From: Omphiscola glabra
Taxonomy: Eukaryota; Mollusca; Gastropoda; Lymnaeidae
Reading direction: 5' to 3'
Assembly (NCBI GenBank): GCA_964017045.1
Contig: OZ024810.1
Span: forward strand, 188,501-252,500
Length of the DNA: 64,000 nucleotides
Part shown: positions 33,923 through 45,679 of the stretch, piece by piece
How positions within the stretch are numbered: position 1 is the stretch's first letter
How the letters are laid out: every line of letters starts with the position of its first letter
Translations under genes and position numbers: made by a program
The notes under the pieces: generated by a model
Told to the model about the DNA's origin: nothing
Databases searched by the model: none
What the model saw: the letters and a program-made list of their open reading frames with translations, nothing else

Positions 33923-34056
33923 TCACAATGCAAAATGTCTTTTTTTTTTAAATCCTAAAAATGCCTACCTCTGCCCTTCATATGACATATGTCATCGGAG
34001 AGTTGCCAGGAAAAGAAGCATCTTACATCAGTGCCCCTGCCCCCCACCCCTAAACT

Positions 34057-34566
34057 CAGGGCCGGCCGCAGTGGGCCCCGCACTTTCATAGGCCCGCGCT
34101 AATTCTAGGCGTAAATGATTAAATGAAACCATTCTAACTTATAATCATGTATAGGTCAGCATGTTTATTCTGTTTTTTATCTTTTTACAGTGTTTTTTAA
34201 TATATTACGTCGTTGTTTCAAGGGCTTATGACAAGTAAATAAAATTGAAAAAAAATTGTAGCTGCTCCGGTGCTTTCTCTCTAAACTCATCATTTAGGGG
34301 AAGTTGGGGTCAGATGAAACATTCACCTTTACAGTCCAAGCCTATTCTGCCTTGTCTACGCCCAGCGACCAAGCAAAGGGACATAACTCCATTTCAAATG
34401 AAGGTTTTTTATCTAATTAATTTACAGAATGATGAATACAATGCAAAGACGAATTTATTTTCTAATACAAACTCTTAATTTTCACTTATTATCCTTATCC
34501 CTACCCAGACTGGGCCCCGTGCAATCCGTTTCGCATAGGGCCTCGCAATTGTTAGGGCCGGCCCTG
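34057..34566. mobile_element. Non-autonomous hAT transposon with perfect 8-bp target duplication
   Basis: The element starts CAGGGCCGGCC and ends GGCCGGCCCTG, a perfect 11-bp terminal inverted repeat that continues imperfectly (GGGCCCCGCACTTTCATAGG on the left; GGGCCCCGTGC and CATAGGGCC on the right). It is flanked by CCTAAACT at 34049-34056 and again at 34567-34574, an exact 8-bp target site duplication as produced by hAT transposases. The 510 bp carry no transposase frame, so it must have been mobilised in trans. The intact duplication implies a fairly recent insertion. A 21-bp minisatellite starts only about 15 bp to its right. Confidence 0.9.
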
Positions 34567-34588
34567 CCTAAACTCATATGGAATCAAT

Positions 34589-34764
34589 CACCTGTCACAG
34601 CAGGCAAACCACCTGTCACAGCAGGCCGACCACCTGTCACAGCAGGCCGACCACCTGTCACAGCAGGCCGACCACCTGTCACAGCAGGCCGACCACCTGT
34701 CACAGCAGGCCAACCACTTGTCACAGCAGGCCAACCACCTGTCACAGCAGGCCAACCACCTGTC
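34589..34764. repeat. 21-bp minisatellite, about 8 copies
   Basis: Unit CCACCTGTCACAGCAGGCCG plus A, with CAAACC and CCAACC variants at the ends. Frames on both strands are artefacts. Confidence 0.93.
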
Positions 34765-34827
34765 TCGTCTTGATCATAGAACATGTTTATGATAACACCT
34801 GCTTGTTTTGTTTCCCAATTCACATTA

Positions 34828-34871
34828 TGACGTCATGGAAATTACTGACGTCATGGAAATTAATGACGTCA
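34828..34871. promoter_or_regulatory. Three TGACGTCA (CRE-type) octamers spaced exactly 18 bp
   Basis: Perfect TGACGTCA palindromes at 34828-34835, 34846-34853 and 34864-34871 sit in an 18-bp tandem unit (TGACGTCATGGAAATTAC). The octamer is the consensus full CRE bound by CREB/ATF bZIP factors. Whether this is a regulatory cluster or just a three-copy minisatellite cannot be decided from the sequence. Confidence 0.5.
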
Positions 34872-35045
34872 TGTGATGACATAATGTATGTACTACAAGT
34901 CATGTGATGTAATTTTATCCATTTGCTTTGGAGTGTGTATGTGTATATGTGTATGGTTTTTTAAAATGTCAATTTCGTATTTTGGTAGTGCGTGAAATTG
35001 AAATGCATTCATGTAAGTGTAAGATATGAGAGTCACGTGGTATTG

Positions 35046-36131
35046 GAATGTAATGATCATGTAATAAGGTGGGAATGTAATGATCATGTAATAAGGTGGG
35101 AATGTAATGATCATGTAATAAGGTGGGAATGTAATGATCATGTAATAAGGTGGGAATGTAATGATCATGTAATAAGGTGGGAATGTAATGATCATGTAAT
35201 AAGGTGGGAATGTAATGATCATGTAATAAGGTGGGAATGTAATGATCATGTAATGAGCTGGCAATGTAATGATCATGTAATAAGGTGGGAATGTAATGAT
35301 CATGTAATAAGGTGGGAATGTAATGATCATGTAATAAGGTGGGAATGTAATGATCATGTAATGAGCTGGCAATGTAATGATCATGTAATAAGGTGGGAAT
35401 GTAATGATCATGTAATAAGGTGGGAATGTAATGATCATGTAATAAGGTGGGAATGTAATGATCATGTAATAAGGTGGGAATGTAATGATCATGTAATGAG
35501 CTGGCAATGTAATGATCATGTAATAAGGTGGGAATGTAATGATCATGTAATAAGGTGGGAATGTAATGATCATGTAATGAGCTGGCAATGTAATGATCAT
35601 GTAATAAGGTGGGAATGTAATGATCATGTAATAAGGTGGGAATGTAATGATCATGTAATAAGGTGGGAATGTAATGATCATGTAATAAGGTGGGAATGTA
35701 ATGATCATGTAATAAGGTGGGAATGTAAAGATCATGTAATGAGCTGGCAATGTAATGATCATGTAATAAGGTGGGAATGTAATGATCATGTAATAAGGTG
35801 GGAATGTAATGATCATGTAATGAGCTGGCAATGTAATGATCATGTAATAAGGTGGGAATGTAATGATCATGTAATGAGCTGGCAATGTAATGATCATGTA
35901 ATAAGGTGGGAATGTAATGATCATGTAATAAGGTGGGAATGTAATGATCATGTAATAAGGTGGGAATGTAATGATCATGTAATGAGCTGGCAATGTAATG
36001 ATCATGTAATAAGGTGGGAATGTAATGATCATGTAATAAGGTGGGAATGTAATGATCATGTAATAAGGTGGGAATGTAATGATCATGTAATAAGGTGGGA
36101 ATGTAATGATCATGTAATGAGGTGGGAATGT
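35046..36131. repeat. 27-bp minisatellite, about 40 copies
   Basis: Unit AATGTAATGATCATGTAATA plus AGGTGGG. A second type, ATGAGCTGGC for ATAAGGTGGG, is interspersed every two to seven units. Both strands are open for about 400 codons because of the period. Each unit contains the palindrome TGATCA within ATGATCAT. Confidence 0.95.
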
Positions 36132-36307
36132 ATTAAAAATCATTTGTTAAAAAAAATATTGATTATTTTCTTTCATTATTTATGAGTGAATAGTTTTATA
36201 TGCGATGTCAATATGTGATGTAAGTATAAATACGTTTATGTAATGCTTGGTAATATCGGCAGTCGTTGCGTGTATTACACACACATGTAGTGTGTGCTAC
36301 ATTATGG

Positions 36308-36632
36308 TACATGCATACACTTATATCATACACGTATATCATCCACTTATATAATTCACTTATATCATCCTTTTATATCATTTTACACTTATATCATACA
36401 CTTATTTCGTCCAATTATATCATTTTTACACTTATATCATACACTTATTTCGTCCAATTATCTCATTTTTACACTTATATCATATACTTATTTCGTCCAA
36501 TTATCTCATTTTTACACTTATATCATACACTTATTTTGTCCAAATATATCATTTTTACACTTATATCATACACTTATTTCGTCCAATTATATCATTTTAC
36601 TTATCTCATACACTTATATTATACACTTGTCT
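36308..36632. repeat. 43-bp AT-rich minisatellite, about 7 copies
   Basis: Unit ACTTATATCATACACTTATT plus TCGTCCAATTATATCATTTTTAC. Edge copies lose the TCGTCC segment. Frames across it are artefacts. Confidence 0.9.
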
Positions 36633-36774
36633 TATTAAAATGTTAAGATTAAAATTGTGATGACTGCCAATCGTAGGTCAAGGTCATGTTTGGGATGGCT
36701 GCTATATTATGTTATGGGCAGAAGTATATGGACACACGTGTATGAGAAAAAAGACAACATCAGTGGCACTACAG

Positions 36775-37105
36775 CCCTGGCCTGCTCCACCCTTCCATTC
36801 AGACATCAGTGGTGCTACAGCCCATGTAGGGCCCTGACCTGCTCCACCACACCCTTCCATTCAGACATCAGTGGTGCTACAGCCCAAGTAGGGCCCTGGC
36901 CTGCTCCACCACACCCTTCCATTCAGACATCAGTGGTGCTCCAGCCAATTTAGGGCCCTGGCCTGCTCCATCACATCCATTGAGACATCAGTGGTGCTAC
37001 AGCCCATGTAGGGCCCTGGCCTGCTCCACCACACCCTTCCATTCAGATTTCAGTGGTGCTGCTGCCAATGTAGGGCACTGGCCTGCTCCCCCTCATCCTT
37101 CCATT
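36775..37105. repeat. 62-bp minisatellite, 5 copies
   Basis: Unit contains CATCAGTGGTGCTACAGCCC, TAGGGCCCTGGCCTGCTCCA and CCACACCCTTCCATTCAGA. Moderately diverged. Confidence 0.9.
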
Positions 37106-37237
37106 CGGAACTCCCCATAGCATTCCCCCTCCATGCTCGGACCCCCAGCAGATGTAACGTCATCTCTACATCGTCAATCCATCTCATTCTCAACAACCCT
37201 TAACCCAAAAATGTAGCCTACAATTTAAACATTGTCA

Positions 37238-37915
37238 AATTGACCCTAACAACTTCTAGAGCAGGTTGTTCTATTGACCCTAACAACTTCAAGAGCAGGT
37301 TGTTCTATTGACCCTAACAACTTCTAGAGCAGGTTGTTCTATTGACCCTAACAACTTCAAGAGCAGGTTGTTCTATTGACCCTAACAACTTCAAGAGCAG
37401 GTTGTTCTATTGACCCTAACGACTTCTAGAGCAGGTTGTTCTATTGACCCTAACGACTTCTAGAGCAGGTTGTTCTATTGACCCTAACAACTTCAAGAGC
37501 AGGTTGTTCTATTGACCCTAACAACTTCAAGAGCAGGTTGTTCTATTGACCCTAACAAATTCTAGAGCAGGTTATGCTATTGACCCAAACAACGTCAAGA
37601 GCAGGTTGTTCTATTGACCCTAACAACTTCTAGAGCAGGTTGTTCTATTGACCCTAACATTGAACTTCAAGAGCAGGTTGTTCTATTGACCCTAACAACT
37701 TCTAGAGCAGGTTGTTCTATTGACCCTAACATTAAACTTCAAGAGCAGGTTGTTCTATTGACCCTAACATTAAACTTCAAGAGCAGGTTGTTCTATTGAC
37801 CCTAACAACTTCAAGAGCAGGTTGTTCTATTGACCCTAACATTAAACTTCAAGACCAGGTTGTTCTATTGACCCTAACATTAAACTTCAAGAGCAGGTTG
37901 TTCTATTGACCCTAA
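37238..37915. repeat. 34-bp minisatellite, about 19 copies, some 36-38 bp
   Basis: Unit CCCTAACAACTTCTAGAGCA plus GGTTGTTCTATTGA. Two interleaved types, CTTCTAGAGC and CTTCAAGAGC. In the right third some units carry CATTAAACTT instead of CAACTT, which lengthens them by 4 bp. Every unit has GACCCTAAC, a telomere-like word. Confidence 0.93.
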
Positions 37916-38297
37916 CGACCCGAAATATTTCACTCTTCGTCCAAAAGCTTTTAACCGTTCCGCACGGGCGCCCATCCGTTGCAAGCACGCTCGACTACGT
38001 GCTTTAAAGGCACTTGATAAACACATGCAGCCGTTTAATTTGTTGGTTTGTGCTCAAGAGTTTATGGAACTTCCCGTTCCTATTTCAGGATGTCAAGCGT
38101 GTCATTAAATACTCTCGAGGAAACTCTCTTGTTTAGTTTGTCCACTTGAGTAAAGTGAAATTTTAAAATGGCAATTTAAAATTTGAAATTTTAGTTAGAG
38201 CGAAGAAAGAACAAGTCAAAAAATCTGCGGTACTCAATTTTTGCGCACCTTGCGAAATTGGCGGTGACGATTGTATTTCAAATATAATAAAACAGCT
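37916..38297. other. Unique spacer, no gene seen
   Basis: About 380 bases, no supported feature. Confidence 0.45.
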
Positions 38298-38536
38298 GCA
38301 AGTGGTACAATTGGTACACGTGGTACAATTAGTACAATATGTACAATAAGTACAAGTGATACAATTGATACACGTGGTACAAATGTTACAATTGGTACAA
38401 GTGGTACAAGTGGTAAAATTGGTACAATTGGTACAAGTGGTAAAATTGGTACAAGTGGTACAATTGGTACAAGTGTCACAATTGGTACAAGTGGCACCAT
38501 AGGTACAAGTGGCACAAGTGGTACAATTGGTACAAA
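38298..38536. repeat. 9-bp minisatellite (ggtacaagt / ggtacaatt)
   Basis: About 26 copies of a 9-mer. Thr/Gly-rich on + (GTSGTIGTI), Cys/Thr/Asn-rich on minus. Open frames result from the 9-bp period. Confidence 0.93.
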
Positions 38537-38599
38537 ATGTCTTAGAAGGAAAACTTGTCAATTGCTTGTATTGAAAACAATAAAATGTAGAATCCGGCC

Positions 38600-38650
38600 A
38601 CAGGGAATTTATACCCAATCTCCGGCCACAGGGAATTTATCCCCAATCTA
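38600..38650. repeat. 28-bp direct duplication
   Basis: CCGGCCACAGGGAATTTAT(A/C)CCCAATCT occurs twice, at about 38593 and 38622. Confidence 0.85.
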
Positions 38651-38685
38651 GCTGCTAATGTGTGCTGATTACTTGAACTGCGGCA

Positions 38686-38943
38686 ATATGGCAACCATGC
38701 TATATGTGAAATGATATGGCAACCATGCTATATGTGAAATGATATGGCAACCATGCTATATGTGAAATGATATGGCAACCATGCTATATATGTGAAATTA
38801 TATGGCAACCATGCTATATGTGAAATGATATAAGAAATGATATGGCAACCATGCTATATGTGAAATGATATAAGAAATGGTATGGCAACCATGCTATATA
38901 TGAAATGATATGGCAACAATGCTATATGTGAAATGATCTAAGA
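38686..38943. repeat. 28-bp minisatellite, about 9 copies
   Basis: Unit GATATGGCAACCATGCTATA plus TGTGAAAT. Three units have an inserted GATATAAGAAAT, a partial self-duplication. Confidence 0.92.
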
Positions 38944-39477
38944 AATGGGAAGGAAGCAACTTTTCCAATATCCATAAGCTGAAAGATCACGAATTCAGAT
39001 CGAGACATTGATACCACAATCCAATAAATGGATAATATATCAGACTTTACCACACAAACATACAATGAATGGATACCAACAGTCATTACCACACAAACAA
39101 CTAATGTATGAATAATATGATCTGATTCAAAATTAAATATTATTGATACAGTATTTTGTGATGTATTTTAATATAGTCAATGGTTCAGGATTTTAATTTT
39201 AAAAATAAATTGTAACAATGTAATAAGAGATATCTCCGACCAATATTTTTTTTCTACCAAACTGAAGAATTCACCTCCCACCACAAATCTCCCCTGACCC
39301 AATGACCCAGTCACTACCACGGTCAGATGGATTGAAACGAAGCATGAGGTCGAACAGCAAGTTTTATTTTCTTGATTAAGTTGATTCTTATTTAGTGATA
39401 GCCACACAGGACCGAATTCTTTTAATCCGACTCCTTGGTCGTTGCTGACGTCAGTATAAATGTAAACTTCTACCCGA
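38944..39477. other. AT-rich unique sequence
   Basis: About 530 bases. Ends with GCTGACGTCAGTATAAATG at about 39444, a CRE octamer closely followed by a TATAAA word, which resembles a core promoter in isolation but has no gene attached. A 102-codon minus frame has no recognisable domain. Confidence 0.35.
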
Positions 39478-39600
39478 TCCCCCATCCCCCAATTTCACAT
39501 CACGCAATTCCCCATCAACCATCACCCAATCACCCATCACCCAATCCCCCATCAACCATCACCCAATCCCCCATCAACCATCACCCAATCACCCATCACA
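39478..39600. repeat. C-rich array (caaccatcacccaatccccc)
   Basis: Four or five imperfect copies of a 22-30 bp unit of CCATCACCCAATCACCC type. Confidence 0.85.
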
Positions 39601-40711
39601 CCACCAAACACGTGGGCCCCTCTTCTAGAAATAAAACACACAAAAATCACATTTTCCCGGTATCCCAAAATATAAAGAAATAAAAAATATAAATATTTCC
39701 CCAGATCGCCTCGGCCCTAATGTCTGTGTCAGGACAATTTCCATTCCGGTATTCCTGGCGTTTTGATCTCTCTGATTCACGTCTGCTTGTCCCCTCGGTG
39801 GACTCTCTGCGTTCAGCACCTCATGAGCCACAAAACATAAGCCAACGGGGAGAAAGGAAGAGAGAAAGAAGGAGCTAAAAAACTAGATCGGCGCTTCAAT
39901 TTGCTTCTCTGTTCTGTCTACGCCGAGCCGGCCCGAGCCTGAGACCTGCGACCTGCCACTTTCGCTTTGACCCCAAGTCCCGTCACTCTTGACGAGCGTG
40001 AAAAGAAAAAAGGCTTTCTGAGATTACTGAACTTTCTTTTTTTGTGTGTGCGCGAGTTGTGGACAACAAATAAGGCACCCCGAGCGCTTTTGTGCAGTGG
40101 GGGGAAATCAGGGTTGTAATTTTGATGATATTTGAAGAATTAGTTCAAAAGACGATGGGTGCTGGGAAATACTATTAAAAGAAAGAAGAAAGAAAAAAAA
40201 AGAAGAATGGGAAAAAAGAGGGAGGGGGCATTTTTGTACGCACGGGGAAGCTACTCCGAAACATGGAGCGAATCGAAGATAATAATGGTCTCAAAAGGCG
40301 AAAATTAGGAGGGAAATTAAAAGAAAAATAAGTTGATAATGATGATAATAGCTGTGACCGTTGTTCCAGGGGAAACGGGCGTACTAAGATGGCCACAGGG
40401 GGGAGGCCGCTCATGACGAGGGGGAGCACCGATTCGGCAAAGTCTAATAGGAAAACAGGAATTATCGAACTTGAAGGGGGAGAATAGAAACCGTCAAAGG
40501 CCAACCTCTGGGTAAAATGAGATTGGTTTGTCTCCCCCTTAAACGGGGCATGGGAGAGCCGTGTGGGGGGGCGGGGCTGCTGTTTTCACAAATATAAATA
40601 ATGGTAGGAGATGCTACACGATAATGGGTGCCGACATTTGAACCCTCTATGACATCCGAAACACCTCTGATTTTTGGTCAGCGGTCAATTTAAATTGGAA
40701 TGCATGGATTT
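39601..40711. other. Unique, partly GC-richer region without a recognised gene
   Basis: About 1.1 kb free of tandem arrays, which is rare here. It mixes purine-rich stretches (40175-40225), GC-rich stretches (39900-40000; 40540-40580) and a 109-codon minus frame of Pro/Phe/Ser composition that looks like the reverse of the purine tract. Regulatory sequence is possible but unsupported. Confidence 0.35.
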
Positions 40712-40932
40712 AATGGGGTGGATGTAGTTTTGTAGATGAAGTTGGGTGGGTGTAGTGTGGTAGATGAAGTGGGGTGAATACAGAGGTGGAGGTAGTGTGG
40801 TGGATGTAGTGTGTTGGATCTAGTGTGGTGGATGTAGTATGGTAGATGTAGTATGGTGGATGTAGTATGGTGGATGTAGTATGGTGGATGTAGTATGGTG
40901 GATGTAGTATGGTGGATGTAGTGAGCTGGAAT
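40712..40932. repeat. 14-bp minisatellite (tggtggatgtagta)
   Basis: About 15 copies of a 14-mer, most regular at 40835-40920, diverged to the left. Confidence 0.92.
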
Positions 40933-41981
40933 GTTGAAGCAATAAGTTAGGCCTCCAGAAGTGAAAGTCATTTTACATACAAGATGGATGCTTATATACG
41001 TCAGTACGTTGTATGATGCCACCCCTTGCCATCTTTTTCCTGGACAAATTTTTTTTTAACATAAATTATTCGCCCTCCTCATCTTCTTGGACAAAACTAG
41101 AAAATATCATATTTAACTTAAATATACTAAATATCATATTTTACTTTAATATACTACCTACTCCTTTTGTATACTTCATTTAATACAGTAATTGAAGGGT
41201 AAAAATCTTAAATGACTTTTTAAAAATGTATCCCGATTATATGACAAATGTATATATGTATATATATATATTATATATATATTAAATTTAAATTAATGTT
41301 GAAAAATCCATTAATGGAATGTACACCTCAAGAGTGACATGCAAGGGGAGAAAACTAGTGGAGACGCTTATCTCGTCAGAGCAAGGGAAGATAATACAAA
41401 GCGACAGACGACGGAGTTAAATCGTCCTATCATTTTATCTAAATTTTCCTAAACAAGGCGAAGGCAACCAAGTTCCAGCCTCGTATCCGAATATCTAAAG
41501 GGGCAGGCAACTCACAAAGGGCGGGCAACCTTACAAATCCGCGTCATCAAGATTAGCCGAAGGACAGACAGAAGACTCCAAATGACGCAGCCTGTTTCCC
41601 CCAGTCAACCGACTTGACGGGGTAATGACGCCGACGCTGGCTGGGGTATTGTCGGTGAGGTGTTTTGTCTGCGGGGCGCCATCAACTCCCAGCCTCGGGG
41701 GGTGAGGGGTCGGGCGTTAAAGGGAGAGTAGAGACAGGTGGAAGGATCTTAAGGACCGGAACAAGGGGGTTAACTTCACAGCCAAGAATGTCGTCAATGG
41801 ACTGCAGGCGCAGTTCTCCCCCTTAAATCTGACAATTTTTAATACTTTTGTTTCTTCGTTGTTACTATTAATGGTTGTAACAAGGAATCAGCAGACATTC
41901 ATAACACATGTATTGTGCTAGTATTGGACATGTCGTATCCGGAAATTTGTTCAAAAGAAAAATCGTCGACGGAAGTTTCAT
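40933..41981. other. Unique region, no gene recognised
   Basis: About 1.05 kb. A (TA)n microsatellite lies at 41252-41282. About 41330-41830 is GC-richer with GGCAGGCAACTCACAAAGGG and GGGCGGGCAACCTTACAAAT, a diverged direct pair. No coding exon with plausible splice sites was found. Confidence 0.4.
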
Positions 41982-42066
41982 CGAACGGAAATTTGATCGA
42001 ACGGAAGTTTGGTCGAACGGAAGTTTGGTCGAACGGAAGTTTGGTCGAACAGAAGTTTGGTCGAAT
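41982..42066. repeat. 16-bp minisatellite (gaacggaagtttggtc)
   Basis: Five to six copies with mild divergence on the left. Confidence 0.92.
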
Positions 42067-42132
42067 TTTTTTTTCGGTTCACAAAATCAAATTTTGCTTC
42101 AAATTTCTTTTTGAACGCATTATTTTGTTTGA

Positions 42133-42745
42133 CTATAGTATAGTGGAACCAAGTATAATATAGTGGAACCAAGTATAGTATAGTGTAACCAAGTATAGTA
42201 TAGTGTAACCAAGTATAGTATAGTGGAACCAAGTATAGTATAGTGGAACCAAGTATAGTATAGTGGAACCAAGTATAGTATAGTGGAACCAAGTAGAGTA
42301 TAGTGGAACCAAGTATAGTATAGTGGAACCAAGTATAGTATAGTGGAACCAAGTATAGTATAGTGGAACCAAGTAGAGTATAGTGGAACCAAGTATAGTA
42401 TAGTGGAACCAAGTATAGTATAGTGGAACCAAGTATAGTATAGTGGAACCAAGTATAGTATAGTGGAACCAAGTATAGTATAGTGGAACCAAGTATAGTA
42501 TAGTGGAACCAAGTATAGTATAGTGGAACCAAGTATAGTATAGTGGAACCAAGTATAGTATAGTGGAACCAAGTATAGTATAGTGGAACCAAGTATAGTA
42601 TAGTGGAACCAAGCATAGTATAGTGGAATCAAGTATAGCATAGTGGAAAAAAGTAGAGTATAGTGGATCCAAGTATAGTATAGTGGAACCAAGTAGAGAA
42701 TAGTGGAATCAAGTATAGCATAGTGGAACCAAGTAGAGAATAGTG
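42133..42745. repeat. 20-bp minisatellite, about 31 copies
   Basis: Unit GTATAGTATAGTGGAACCAA. The central part is nearly perfect; both ends carry TGTAACC, TGGAATC and TAGAGAA variants. Because 20 is not divisible by three, all minus frames cycle through the same peptide words. Confidence 0.95.
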
Positions 42746-42851
42746 CGTTCAAAAAGAACTTTGGCGAACAATTTGAAGTCAAGGTGTTATCACATCTATA
42801 GAGATAATTAATAAGGCTCCAAAAATCTTATGGAAATAAAATGATAAATCA

Positions 42852-42935
42852 TGTTCATTGTTAATGTGTTCAGTGTTCATGCGTTTATTGTTGATGTGTT
42901 CATTGCTCATGTGTTCATTGTTCATATGTTCATTG
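42852..42935. repeat. 15-bp minisatellite (gtgttcattgttcat)
   Basis: About five imperfect copies of a T-rich 15-mer. Confidence 0.85.
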
Positions 42936-42994
42936 TTCGGGATATTTTTAAAATCATTTTTGTTAAATGTAAGGCTCCAAATTTGCGCCTTCCA

Positions 42995-43785
42995 AGTTTT
43001 TAGTGTTGTTGCTGCACTCCAAGTTTTTAGTGTTGTTGCTGCACTCCAAGTTTTTAGTGTTGTTGCTGCACTCCAAGTTTTTAGTGTTGTTGCTGCACTC
43101 CTAGTTGTTAGTGTTGTTGCTGCACTCCATGTTTTTAGTGTTGTTGCTGCACTCCAAGTTTTTAGTGTTGTTGCTGCACTCCTAGTTTTTAGTGTTGTTG
43201 CTGCACTCCAAGTTTTTAGTGTTGTTGCTGCACTCCTAGTTTTTAGTGTTTTGCTGCACTCCAAGTTGTTAGTGTTGTTGCTGTACTCCAAGTTGTTAGT
43301 GTTGTTGCTGCACTCCAAGTTGTTAGTGTTGTTGCTGCACTCCAAGTTTTTAGTGTTGTTGCTGTACTCCAAGTTGTTAGTGTTGTTGCTGCACTCCTAG
43401 TTTTTAGTGTTGTTGCTGCACTCCAAGTTTTTTTAGTGTTGATGCTGCACACCTAGTTTTTAGTGTTGTTGTTGCACTTCAAGTTTTTAGTGTTGTTGCT
43501 GCACTCCAAGATTTTAGTGTTGTTGCTGCACTCCAAATTTTTAGTGTTGTTGCTGCAATCCTAGTTTTTAGTGATGTTGCAGCACTCCTAGTTTTTACTG
43601 TTGTTGCTGCACTCCAAGTATTTACTGTTGTTGCTGCACTTCAAGTTTTTAGTGTTGTTGCTGCACTCCAAGTATTTAGTGTTGTTGCTGCACTCCAAGT
43701 ATTTAGTGTTGTTGCTGCACTTCAAGTTTTTAGTGTTGTTGCTGCACTCCAAGTATTTAGTGTTGTTGCACTCCAAGTTTTGCCC
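42995..43785. repeat. 27-bp minisatellite, about 29 copies
   Basis: Unit TTGTTGCTGCACTCCAAGTT plus TTTAGTG. Blocks of subtypes occur: CAAGTTGTT (43260-43380), TTCAAG and AGTATTT (43610-43770). Occasional single-base losses shift the frame, so predicted frames break and overlap. Confidence 0.94.
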
Positions 43786-43961
43786 GGGCTTTGCATCATT
43801 TTTCGTTACAGGGGAAAGAACCGCTTAATCACAGCTGGACCTATTAGTTTACAGAGTTACTGTTCTTACATCAAAGTTTCTTTTTTCAACATTAAAGAAA
43901 TGAACCTCAATTTTTCGAATGATTTTTTTAAAAGAAAATTCTGTCCACAACATCTGTAACA

Positions 43962-44643
43962 AATCTGCTGAGTGTAACAAATCTGCTGAGTGTAACAAAT
44001 CTGCTGAGTGTAACAAATCTGCTGAGTGTAACAAATCTGCTGAGTGTAACAAATCTGCTGAATGTAACAAATCTGCTGAGTGTAACAAATCTGCTGAGTG
44101 TAACAAATCTGCTGAATGTAACAAATCTGCTGAGTGTAACAAATCTGCTGAGTGTAACAAATCTGCTGAGTGTAACAAATCTGCTGAGTGTAACAAATCT
44201 GCTGAATGTAACAAATCTGCTGAGTGTAACAAATCTGCTGAGTGTAACAAATCTGCTGAGTGTAACAAATCTGCTGAGTGTAACAAATCTGCTGAGTGTA
44301 ACAAATCTGCTGAATGTAAAAAATCTGCTGAATGTAACAAATCTGCTGAGTGTAACAAATCTGCTGAGTGTAACAAATCTGCTGAGTGTAACAAATCAGC
44401 TGAATGTAACAAATCTGCTGAGTGTAACAAATCTGCTGAATGTAACAAATCTGCTGAATGTAACAAATCAGCTGAATGTAACAAATCTGCTGAGTGTAAC
44501 AAATCAGCTGAATGTAACAAATCTGCTGAATGTAACAAATCTGCTGAGTGTAACAAATCAGCTGAATGTAACAAATCTGCTGAGTGTAACAAATCAGTTG
44601 AATGTAACAAATCTGCTGAATGTAACAAATCTGCTGAATGTAA
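43962..44643. repeat. 18-bp minisatellite, about 38 copies
   Basis: Unit TGAGTGTAACAAATCTGC, reading CNKSAE on + and LLHSAD on minus. G/A (GAGTG or GAATG) and T/A (TCTGC or TCAGC) variants increase toward the right end. Both strands are open across the array by period only. Confidence 0.95.
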
Positions 44644-44808
44644 ATTGTTCAAAACTGAATTTAGAAAAAAAAACGCGAATAAATTCATAATTATTACTTT
44701 ATTTTTTATAGTTATTAAAACCATAAACAGTGTCCATTAAATTTACATAACATTGTTATATACAGTCACAAGACAGTGGATCTAATATCCACAGCACTGA
44801 CGATATCG

Positions 44809-44977
44809 TAAAGAGGTTCTAAAGGGATGGACCAGCAAGAGATGGTTCCACACCCCAACCAGGACACGTGTTCCTTTTTGGTGATTCGTTTTTTATTCCT
44901 TTAAAATTTCAAAATTCTTTTCGATTGCTCAACGGTGACTGGAAGGTCGTGGAGCACCACTTTGAGAAGCACTGCTG
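44809..44977. mobile_element. Possible decayed hAT-type MITE
   Basis: Left phrase AGAGGTTCTAAAGGGATGGA and right phrase CACCACTTTGAGAAGCACTG are roughly inverse to each other and resemble the worn ends of hAT elements (TTCTCAAAGTG-type termini). No clear target duplication was found. A second hAT-end-like phrase, GGTTGAGAACTGCTGG, lies at about 45261. Confidence 0.3.
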
Positions 44978-45344
44978 AAACGGACTCGGCTGTCTATCTT
45001 AACGCTAAGAACTACACGAGGAATTTCCTTTGACCTACTTATTTTCAGCTGATAACAATTTCCTTTGGCCAGGGGTTCTATCGTTGTTACGTGAACACCG
45101 GGGTCCGTTAGAAACAAAAAATGCAACCTGACCTTTGACCCTTTAAAAAAATGAAACGTGTAGTAAAAAAAGAAAACATTCAAACTATCTTTTTATTTCC
45201 TGAGACATATCAGCAGTATGACAGAGATGACATAATTTAACAGAGTACCTCTTCTACATGGTTGAGAACTGCTGGTTAAAGTCAGTGAAATGGTACACAA
45301 TACAAAGACGCAAGTAGTAGCAGTAAGTATTAGCAGATGTGTCG

Positions 45345-45601
45345 TTGCAACTTGCCTGGTCATGTCATGATATCATTCAATGTGTCACTTGCCTGGTCAT
45401 GTCATGATATCATTCAATGTGTCCCTTGCCTGGTCATGCCATGATATCATTCAATGTGTCACTTGCCTGGTCATGTCATGATATCATTCAATGTGTCACT
45501 TGCCTGGTCATGTCATGATATCATTCAATGTGTCACTTGCCTGGTCATGTCATGATATCATTCAATGTGTCACTTGCCTGGTCATGTCATGCAATGTGTC
45601 A
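45345..45601. repeat. 37-bp minisatellite, 7 copies
   Basis: Unit CTTGCCTGGTCATGTCATGA plus TATCATTCAATGTGTCA. The last copy lacks the GATATCATT part. Confidence 0.94.
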
Positions 45602-45679
45602 TAACATCTCTAAATGCTTTGTTCTTTCCTATATTATATTGAATGATCTACATGTAGATTCTGATGCTTTACTTAATTT

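Noticed and set aside
39435..39460. Core promoter (CRE plus TATAAA)
   Set aside because: The words are there, but no exon or transcript-like sequence follows on either strand; the downstream sequence is a C-rich repeat. Noted only in the spacer entry.
40175..40504. 109-codon minus-strand frame
   Set aside because: Composition (Pro, Phe, Ser, Leu) follows from the purine-rich + strand, and there is no domain or splice evidence.
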